Of a stretch of 59,553 bases of DNA, positions 42,692-51,500 are shown piece by piece. Position 1 is the first letter of the stretch; the number at the start of each line of letters is the position of its first letter. The stretch lies in assembly GCF_026283955.1 (NCBI RefSeq), contig NZ_JAPDPE010000017.1, positions 1 to 59,553 of the forward strand. Direction: 5' to 3'. A program made the position numbers and the translations under genes. The DNA comes from Dyella silvatica (GTDB taxonomy: Bacteria; Pseudomonadota; Gammaproteobacteria; Xanthomonadales; Rhodanobacteraceae). The notes under the pieces were generated by a model, which ran no database searches, was not told the origin of the DNA, and saw only the letters and a list, made by a program, of their open reading frames with translations.

Positions 42692-43033
42692 GGGCTTCAC
42701 TCATTAGATGGCCGATTAGATGAGATGACATTAAGGATGTTCTGACCTATGAGACGTAGATGGCATGATATGCAGAAGGCGCGCAGGTTGAGTTGCCCGG
42801 CGCCGGGAAGAGTGCCCTCTTGGCAAGTCGGGCGGCGCAGCCTGCGCGCCTTCTGGACATCACCCATGCATTAATGTTCACGAGCTGACCTTCATAGGTT
42901 GGGGCCGTTGCTGTCTGCCCGCATCTCTTCGGAGAGATGGCTCGACAGCCAGCCAGACTGCCTTCGCCAACACCCCAATGATCTGCGAGCAGACAGCGAC
43001 GGTGACGCCTGCGCCTCATAGATCAGAGCATCC
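42692..43033. other. Intergenic region holding a large stem-loop
   Basis: About 340 bp between the alcohol dehydrogenase stop and the reductase start on the minus strand. It has no supported gene. Its main feature is the paired 15-bp repeat described separately. I see no copy of the TAGAC/GTCTA operator here. Confidence 0.4.
42773..42855. repeat. REP-like long inverted repeat
   Basis: A perfect 15-bp inverted repeat: CAGAAGGCGCGCAGG (42773-42787) pairs with CCTGCGCGCCTTCTG (42841-42855). Pairing continues inward for about three more positions with one wobble. The loop contains a further 12-bp palindrome CCCGGCGCCGGG (42796-42807). It resembles a REP/BIME-type extragenic element or a structured 3' UTR. 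Whether it recurs elsewhere in the genome cannot be told here. Confidence 0.6.
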
Positions 43034-44191
43034 TTAAAGACTGGCTTCGAGTACGCGGCGACTGACCGCGAGCGTGACATCCTTGTGCTCGCCCAACTGC
43101 GTCATGCCATGGGCTTGCAGCTGATTGATCAGGAGGTCGATCGCGTCGGCGCCAATGTCGTAATCGCGCAGACGGGTCTTGATCTCCAGGCTTTCAAAAA
43201 AGGCGCGGGTCTTTTCGATCGCCGCGTCGATGCGCTCCTCTTCGCTGCCTTCGCTGAGATGCCACACACGCTCGGCATATTGCAGCAGCTTGGCGTGCTT
43301 GCTTTCGCGCCGGATCTGCAAGTTCGACGGCAAGATGATCGACAGCGTGCGCGCATGATCAATACCGTAACGCGCGGTAAGTTCGTGACCGATCATGTGC
43401 GTCGCCCAGTCTTGCGGCACACCGGCACCGATCAAGCCATTCAGTGCCAAGGTAGCCACCCACATCAGATTGGCGCGAATCGCATAATCCTCGGGGTCGG
43501 CAATCGCCTTCGGGCCGATCTCGATCAAGGTCTGCAACAGTCCTTCGGCAAAACGATCCTGCACCATGCCGTCTGCCGGATAGGTCAGGTACTGCTCGAC
43601 GATATGCGTAAAGGCGTCCGCGACACCATTGGCCACTTGGCGCACCGGCAGGCTGAAGGTTTTGCTGGGGTCGAGAATCGAGAACTGCGGATACACATGC
43701 GAACTGCTGAAGGCCAGCTTGGACATGGTCGCCTTGCGCGTCACCACGCCACCATTATTCATCTCCGAGCCGGTAGCTGGCAGGGTCAATACGCTGCCGT
43801 AAGGCAAGGCACTTTTCACCACCCGGCCGTGCGACTCCATGATGCTCCACGGATCGCCTTCGAAATTCACCGCGGCGGCGATGAATTTGGTGCCGTCGAT
43901 CACCGAGCCGCCGCCGACCGCCAGCAAGAAGTCGAGCTTCTCGCGGCGAATCTGTTCAACGGCACGCATCAGCGTTTCGTACGTGGGGTTGGGTTCGATA
44001 CCGCCAAAGTCTTGGACTTCACGCGCACCCAGAGCTGCCCTGACCTCGTCGAGCGTGCCGTTTTTTTGCGCGCTGGAGCCGCCGTAAAGCAGCAGTACGC
44101 GGGCGGCGGGCGGCACCAGCTTACTCAGCCGAGCAATGGTCTCGGTGCCAAAGACAATCTTGGTCGGGTTGTAGAAATCGAAGTTCTGCAT
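43034..44191 (-). CDS. yqhD: YqhD-like NADPH-dependent iron-type alcohol dehydrogenase
   Basis: 385 aa group III alcohol dehydrogenase. It begins MQNFDFYNPTKIVFG, has the nucleotide motif GGGSVIDGTKF, the metal ligands in GVADAFTHIVEQY (Asp, His) and HMIGHELTARYGIDH (His, His), and the LPATGSEMN segment. YqhD reduces a wide range of aldehydes with NADPH and protects against lipid-peroxidation products. The start ATG at 44191 lies 15 bp downstream of one TAGAC/GTCTA operator, so it is probably repressed by the NemR-like protein encoded just upstream. Confidence 0.88.
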   Translation of the reverse strand: MQNFDFYNPTKIVFGTETIARLSKLVPPAARVLLLYGGSSAQKNGTLDEVRAALGAREVQDFGGIEPNPTYETLMRAVEQIRREKLDFLLAVGGGSVIDGTKFIAAAVNFEGDPWSIMESHGRVVKSALPYGSVLTLPATGSEMNNGGVVTRKATMSKLAFSSSHVYPQFSILDPSKTFSLPVRQVANGVADAFTHIVEQYLTYPADGMVQDRFAEGLLQTLIEIGPKAIADPEDYAIRANLMWVATLALNGLIGAGVPQDWATHMIGHELTARYGIDHARTLSIILPSNLQIRRESKHAKLLQYAERVWHLSEGSEEERIDAAIEKTRAFFESLEIKTRLRDYDIGADAIDLLINQLQAHGMTQLGEHKDVTLAVSRRVLEASL

Positions 44192-44205
44192 ACGCAAGCC
44201 TCAAA

Positions 44206-44220
44206 TAGACCAGTCGTCTA
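44206..44220. promoter_or_regulatory. NemR-type operator 1
   Basis: TAGAC-CAGTC-GTCTA, a 5-bp inverted repeat within an 18-bp sequence (44203-44220) identical to one upstream of the TetR-family gene. It lies 15 bp before the YqhD-like start. The form matches operators reported for NemR-like regulators. Confidence 0.7.
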
Positions 44221-44263
44221 CTTACCGCGGAAATAAAAGCGCAGTCGGCGTGATGCCGCCGTG

Positions 44264-44869
44264 TTAAGCGTGGACTGGAGTGAACAAAAATTGTCGGGTC
44301 GTCGCCATCGCCGATACCAATGGCCGGCGACTGCGGGTGATCTTGGCGAGCAGGCTGGCGCCCAGCCACAGCTCATACAGCGCCGTCGCCATGCTTTGCG
44401 CATCCCGTTCGCCGATCAGCGAACCATCGGCCACCGCAGCCTCGATACAGGCGGCCAAACGCTCGACGATTTGCTGGGTGCCGCGATCAAGCACGCTGCG
44501 CATGGCTTCCGAAAGATCGCTGACCTCGGCACCGAGTTTCACCGCAAGGCATTTGCCTTCGGGGTCGTGGCTCGCCTGGGTTTCCAGCCAGAAGGAAAAG
44601 TAGCTCAGCAAGCGCTCGGCGGCGGTCATGCCGGGCTTTGTCAACAAGGCCTCGAAACGCTCCATGTAATCGGCGAAATAAGCCTCGAGCAAGGCTTCGC
44701 CGAAACCTTCTTTGGAATCGAAGTAATGATAGAAAGAGCCCTTGGGCACTCCTGCCGCCGTCAGGATTTCATTGAGGCCTACCGCGGAAAACCCCTTGCC
44801 GCCCATGATTCTTTGGGCCGTCAGCAAAAGGTGTTGGCGAATATCCGAAGGAGCGGCGGCAGCGTTCAT
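44264..44869 (-). CDS. TetR-family repressor, NemR-like
   Basis: 201 aa. N-terminal TetR HTH with VPKGSFYHYFDSKEGFGEAL (about 41-60), followed by a ligand domain. Cys107 in GKCLAVKLGAEVSDLSE sits where E. coli NemR has its redox-sensitive Cys106. NemR-type proteins release DNA when modified by quinones, aldehydes or HOCl. Identical palindromes 23 bp upstream of this start and 15 bp before the YqhD-like gene indicate autoregulation plus control of that enzyme. The ATG at 44869 is the family-consistent start; the longer frame to 44989 would include its own operator. Confidence 0.85.
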   Translation of the reverse strand: MNAAAAPSDIRQHLLLTAQRIMGGKGFSAVGLNEILTAAGVPKGSFYHYFDSKEGFGEALLEAYFADYMERFEALLTKPGMTAAERLLSYFSFWLETQASHDPEGKCLAVKLGAEVSDLSEAMRSVLDRGTQQIVERLAACIEAAVADGSLIGERDAQSMATALYELWLGASLLAKITRSRRPLVSAMATTRQFLFTPVHA

Positions 44870-44891
44870 GGGGTGGCACTCTACCCGAAAA

Positions 44892-44906
44892 TAGACCAGT
44901 CGTCTA
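44892..44906. promoter_or_regulatory. NemR-type operator 2
   Basis: A second exact copy of TAGAC-CAGTC-GTCTA, inside an identical 18-bp sequence (44889-44906), 23 bp upstream of the TetR-family start. It is the likely autoregulatory site. Confidence 0.7.
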
Positions 44907-45011
44907 GTGGCAAAAACGGCACCAGAGCCCCATTTGTCCACCGGAATTTTAAGCACAAGCCCCGGCCATCCTCGGTAACGGCGAGGCACCAGCGGGCCGC
45001 CACCCTGCCTG

Positions 45012-45200
45012 TTACCAGGTCATACGGGAGCCGAGCTTGACCGCGCTGCCGGTATAGGCGTGCACGATATCCGCGTCGTAGTACAGATACGCACTGGTGA
45101 CAGAAATACCGCGCATCGAGCCGATATTGCTGTAGTGTCGACACAACACTTCGGCAATAGCCGACGTAGTCACGACCTCGATCCGGTCGCCGCTGTGTCA
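45012..45200 (-). pseudogene. Possible C-terminal remnant of an outer-membrane barrel protein
   Basis: On the minus strand a frame without a normal start (in-frame stop about 45199) reads about 60 residues to a stop at 45012-45014. It includes GISVTSAYLYYDADIVHAY and ends TGSAVKLGSRMTW. The alternating pattern with a terminal aromatic residue resembles the last strands of a beta-barrel. No upstream part of such a gene is present. Weakly supported; it may be chance. The rest of 44907-45516 shows no gene. Confidence 0.3.
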
Positions 45201-45516
45201 TGCCCCTACCCTTTATTTATGACGCTCCCGGCCTCTACGCATCAGCTGAGTGATGGTAGAAGCCAAGCTCCTCCTCTCGACTCACGGCACATGCTGAAAC
45301 CGTCGTGCAGAGCTACTGCAAGCGCTTGATTTCACAACGCGCCAGGACGCCAGCTCAAGGCGAAAATCAGGTATGAATTGTGCCAAATACAGCAAGCCAA
45401 CTGCTCACATTTACCTCTAAGTCAGACCGGTTCATCAAGGCTACACAAGCTCATCGCCAGCGCTTCACGCGCCTCTAGACAGATTGCCATGCCCCCTTGA
45501 AGGAAAATTGGTTTTA

Positions 45517-48500
45517 ATGATTGGCAGCGCACTCGATTTACTCAAGCTGCGGCGTTTGAAAGCATTTCGCCGCCGTCGCGCTGCCTTACGCACAAAGCCC
45601 GAGCAAGAGCCTGCGCTACGCTCGGAACTGTTCAGCGCCGATCAAATGGAGCGCCACGGCCAGTCACTGGCCAGCCAGCATCGACTGAGTCCACGCGCCA
45701 GCAGCAACTTGCTGCTGGCGCGGCTGACCGACAATGAAGCGGTGTTGATCCATGCCTGCGAAGGGCTTACCGCGGCAACCCGGCATAAGCGCCGCGTCAC
45801 TCCTGCGGGCGAGTGGCTGCTGGACAATTTCTACCTGATCGAAGAGCAAGTGCGCAGTGCCCGGCGACATTTACCGCAAGGTTATAGCCGCGAGTTGCCA
45901 CGGCTGGAACACGGCCCGTCGACTGGGCTGCCGCGGGTCTACGACATTGCGCTGGAAATCATTTCGCATGGCGACGGCCGGGTCGATACCGCCAGCCTGA
46001 GCCGCTTCGTCAGTGCCTATCAAACAGTCACCCCGCTCAAGCTCGGTGAGCTGTGGGCGATTCCGATCATGCTGCGACTGGCCTTGATCGAGAACCTGCG
46101 CCGGGTCGCCGCACGAGTCATGGCCGACTGGCGCTACCGCGGCAAAGCGGCACGCTGGGCCGACAATATGATCGCCATTGCCGAAAGCGACCCGAAGAAT
46201 GTGGTGCTGGTGGTCGCCGATATGGCGCGATCCAATCCCCCCATGACCGGCCCCTTCGTCGCTGAAATGGCGCGCCGCCTGCAAGGGCAAAGTCCGGCGC
46301 TGGCGCTGCCGCTGAGCTGGATCGAGCAACGGCTGTCTGAGTCAGGCCAAAGCATCGAATATCTGGTGCAATGGGAGGCCCAACAACAGGCCGCCGATCA
46401 GGTATCCATCGGCAACAGCATCGGTAGCTTGCGTGCACTGTCGGCGATCGACTGGCGCGATTTCGTCGAGCACACCAGCATCATCGAACAACAGCTGCGC
46501 GAAGATCCGGCAGGGGTCTATCCCGCCATGGATTTCGCCACCCGCGATCGCTATCGCCGCGAAGTGGAGATGCTGGCACGCAACAACACCCTGACCGAAC
46601 AACAAGTCGCCGAGGCGGTGATCTCGCTGTGCCGCGAGGACACCACCGTGGCTGCAAGCACACTGCATCGCCACGTCGGCTTTTATTTGCTGGACAAAGG
46701 GCGCCGCCAGCTGGAGCGGCGATTAGCGCTACGCCCCTCGCTGACCGACCGGCTACGCAGACTGTTCGACAAGGCGCCGTTGCCGATCTATCTAAGCCTG
46801 CTGGCGCTGCTGACCTGCTTGCTCAGCGGGTCACTGGTGCGCGTGGCCATTGATGATCGGCTGCCGCTGTGGCTGCTGATAACCGTCGCCGTCCCAGCGA
46901 CCCTGCTCAGCAGTCAATTGGCCTTGAGTTTGCTCAATTGGCTATTCACGCTGACCATTACGCCACGACTGCTGCCTCGGCTGGACTATTCGCAAGGCAT
47001 CCCTGCGGACGCCCGCACGATGGTGGTCATTCCAAGCATGTTTTCCAGCGAGCCGGACATCGACGGGCTGATCGAGGCCATGGAAGTACGCTTTCTGGCC
47101 AATCGAGACCCCAACCTGCACTTTGCGCTACTCACCGACTTCACCGACGCCATCAGTGAAACGCTGCCGGAAGATGAGGCGTTGTTACAGGCTGCACAAC
47201 GGCGTATCGAAGCACTCAACAAAAAATATACCGGCCCTGGCGCCGACCGTTTTTTTCTGTTTCATCGTTCGCGCCAATGGAATACCACCGAGCAGTGCTG
47301 GATGGGCCACGAGCGCAAGCGCGGAAAGCTGGCCGACCTCAACCATTTGCTGCGCGGCAAGGGTTTCGACCGTTATGCGCTGATCGTCGGCAACCTGGCG
47401 ACCCTGCCTGCGGTGAAATACATCATCACCTTGGACACCGATACCCAGCTGCCGCGTGATTCAGCGCATGAGTTCATCGGCACCATCGATCACCCGCTCA
47501 ATCGCGCCGTCTACGATCCCGAACGTCGGCGGGTCATCTCCGGTTACGCGATTCTGCAGCCGCGTGTCGGCATCAGCCTGCCGAGCACTTCGCGCTCACG
47601 CTACGCCAAGCTTTATGGCGGCGATGCGGGTATCGACCCCTATACGCAAATGGTTTCGGACGTCTATCAAGACGTGTTCAGAGAGGGCTCGTTCATCGGC
47701 AAAGGCATTTACAACGTCGATGCCTTCGAGCTCACGCTGGAAGGTCTGTTTCCTGAAAACAGCATTCTCAGCCACGACTTGATCGAAGGCTGTCATGCCC
47801 GCTCGGGGCTGATCAGCGATGTTCAACTGTACGAAGAATATCCGGCGCGCTATGGCGCCGACGTCAAGCGCCGTCATCGCTGGATCCGCGGCGACTGGCA
47901 GTTACTGCCCTGGCTGCTGCCCTGGGCGCCGAGTGCGCATAACGGCTGGTGCAAGAACGCGCTGACGGCGTTGTCGCGCTGGAAGATTCTCGACAACCTG
48001 CGCCGCAGCCTGGTGTCGCCATCATTGTTGATCCTGCTGATCTTTGGTTGGCTGGTGTTGCCGCCGGTCTTTTCGTGGACAGTCGCCGTGTTGGCGATGG
48101 TATTGATTCCACCGATGCTGTCGGCCGTACTGGACCTGCTGCAGAAGCCACGCGAAGTGCAGTTGGATCAACATTTGCCCGCGGCCCTGCGCGCCACCGG
48201 CCAGCATCTTGCGCGCATGGCCCTGGCCCTGGCCTGGTTGCCGCATGAATCGCTTTACCATCTCGATGCCATCGTGCGCACGCTTTGGCGCATGATCGCC
48301 AGTCGGCGACATTTGCTGCAGTGGCAAACCTCCAGCGAAGTCGAACGGCATAGCAGCAACTCGATCCATGCCTTGTTGCGCATGATGTGGATCGGCCCGT
48401 TGTTGGCAGTCATGCTCACCATCACGCTGGCACTGCAGCGGCCATGGGTGCTGATCCTGGCCGAGCCGCTATTGCTGCTGTGGCTGGCCTCGCCATGGAT

Positions 48501-51500
48501 CGCCTGGTGGATGAGCAAGCCACGCCAGCCCAGCAGCTTTGCCCCTACACCGATACAGCTACGATTTCTGCGTACGCTCGCACGCCGAACCTGGGCGTTC
48601 TTCGATACCTATGTCGGGCCCGACGATCACTGGCTGCCGCCGGACAACCTGCAAGAACAACCCAGCCCGGTCTTGGCTCATCGCACCTCGCCGACCAATA
48701 TCGGTATGGCCTTGCTGGCCAATCTGGCCAGTTACGATTTTGGTTTTATCAGCGCCGGACGCTTACTCGATCGCAGCGCGAAAACGCTATCGACGATGAA
48801 CGTCCTGCCGCGCCATCGCGGCCACTTTTACAACTGGTACGACACGCTGACGCTGCAACCGCTGGCGCCGCTCTATGTCTCGGCGGTGGACAGCGGCAAC
48901 CTGGCCGGGCATTTGCTGACGTTGCGTCCCGGCCTGCTGGCCCTGCTCGACGAGCCGGTATTTCAACCGCGCATCTTGCAAGGCCTGCTCGACACGGTAG
49001 ACACGCTCAGGGATGCGCTTGACGACAGCCGTACCAGCGCCTTGAACCGGCTACAAAAAGACCTGCAGAACGCGCTAGCGTCGCCGCCATCAACAAGCAC
49101 CGAAGCGCTGACGTTACTGCAGCGGCAACGCGATCATGCTCACGCGCTGACACTTAATATCGTCACCGAAGCCGGCAGCGATGCTGAGTTCTGGCTCGAC
49201 ACCCTGGTCAGCCAGTGCCAGGAACTGTGTGATGAAGCGGACCTGTTTCAGCTCGCCCCCCTGCCGCCAGGGACAGCGCAGATGGATGGGCACCTCACCT
49301 TGCGTCAGCTGGCGCAAATCGAATTATCGAACGGGCCGCCTGAAGTCGAAACTCACGCGCACCTGCATGCGCTACGCCAACGCGCACGCGAGCGTATCGA
49401 CGCGATAGAAGAGCTTGCGCAGCAGATCAGCGCCCTGGCCCTGATGGATTATCGCTTTCTCTACGACAACGCACGCGACCTGCTCGCGATCGGCTACAAC
49501 GTAGACGAACGGCGACTGGATAGCAGCTATTACGACTTGCTCGCCTCCGAGGCACGACTGGTCAGTTTCGTGGCGATCGCCCAAGGCCAGCTGCCACAAG
49601 ATAACTGGTTCTCGCTGGGCCGATTGCTGACCACCAGTGGCGGCGAACCGGTACTGCTGTCCTGGTCGGGCTCAATGTTCGAATACCTGATGCCGATGCT
49701 GGTCATGCCCAGCTATGAAGGCACTCTGCTCGAACAGACCTGTGAAGCCGCGGTGGCCCGGCAAATCGAATACGGCAATCAACTCAGCGTGCCCTGGGGT
49801 GTTTCCGAATCGGGCTACAACATGCTCGATGCACACTTCACCTATCAATACCGCGCCTTTGGCGTGCCCGGCCTTGGCCTCAAGCGCGGGCTCGGCGACG
49901 ACCTGGTCATTGCCCCCTACGCCTGTGTGCTGGCGATGATGGTGGCGCCCGCCGCCGCTACCCGCAATCTGCAACGGCTGACCGAAGCCGGTGCGCAAGG
50001 TCGTTTTGGCCTGTACGAAGCCATCGACTACACCCCGGCCCGATTGCCGCCAGGGCAAAATTCGGCCTTGGTGCGCTCATTCATGGTGCACCACCAGGGC
50101 ATGAGCCTGCTGGCGCTGGACTACGCGCTGCATGACCGGCCCATGCAACGGCGCTTCGAATCCGATCCGCAATTTCGCGCTACCAGTCTGCTGCTGCAAG
50201 AACGCGTTCCGAAGACCGCCTCGGAATACCTGCACGCATCCCTCTTCCCCGAAATGACCGGTAACCCTCACGTGACCGAAGCCCGCCTGCGTGTATTCAC
50301 CGACCCGGATCGCCCGCAACCTGCCCTGCAGCTGCTGTCGAACGGCCGTTACCACGTCATGGTCAGCAGCGCCGGCGGCGGCTACAGCCGTTGCCGCGAC
50401 CTCGCCGTAACCCGGTGGCGCGAGGACATCACATGCGATAACTGGGGCATGTTCTGTTATCTACGCGATGTCGCCAGCGGCGCTTACTGGTCCACCACAT
50501 ACCAGCCGACGCTGAAGAAAACCGAGCTGTTCGAGGCGATTTTCTCCGATGCCCGTGCCGAGTTCCGCGTGCGTGAACGCGACTTCGACACGCACACCGA
50601 AATCGTCGTCTCCCCCGAGGACGATATCGAACTGCGGCGTACCCGCATCACCAATCGCGGCCGCACCCGGCGCACGATCGAACTGACCAGCTACGCCGAA
50701 GTGGTATTGGCATCGCCTGCGGCCGATACCGCACACCCGGCCTTCAGCAAATTGTTCGTGCAGACCGAACTGATTCCCGCGCTGCAAGCCATCGTGTGCA
50801 GTCGCCGGCCCAGTTCCAACGACGAAACCATGCCATGGATGTGCCATCTGCTGGCCGTGCACGATGCGGACATCGACGAAATCTCCTATGAAACCGATCG
50901 CTCGCGCTTTATCGGTCGTGGCCGCAGCGTGGCGCAACCTCAGGCGTTGGGTACGCCGGACCACGAACATCGGCGCCTGTCCAACAGCGAAGGCTCGGTG
51001 CTCGACCCGATCATAGCGATCCGCTGCCGGATCAGCCTGGAGCCGGAGCAATCGGTCACCGTGGATATGGTTACCGGCCTGGGCGATACCCGCGCGGACT
51101 GCTTGCATCTGATCGAAAAATACCGCGACCGCCATCTCGCCGATCGCGTGTTCGACCTGGCCTGGACTCATAGCCAGGTGATGTTGCGGCAACTCAATGC
51201 CACCCTGGTCGATGCCCAGTTGTACGAGCACATGGCCACGTCGATCATTTATCCGAACGCGAGTTTGCGGGCGGAGCCGGGCGTTCTCTTAAGCAATCGT
51301 CGCGGGCAATCGGGCCTGTGGGGTCAGGCGATCTCAGGCGACCTGCCGATCGTGCTGCTGCAAATCGCTGACCCGGCGCGCATCGAAGTAGTGCGTCAAC
51401 TGGTACAGGCGCACGCGTATTGGCGCCTGAAAGGCCTGGCCGTCGACTTGGTGATCTGGAACGAAGATCGAGTCGGCTATCGGCAAGAATTGCAGGACCA

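Noticed and set aside
44907-45516. Minus-strand 106-aa open frame upstream of the glucan synthase gene
   Set aside because: Arg/Tyr-rich shadow translation; a different minus-strand frame in the same place looks slightly more protein-like and is listed instead with low confidence.
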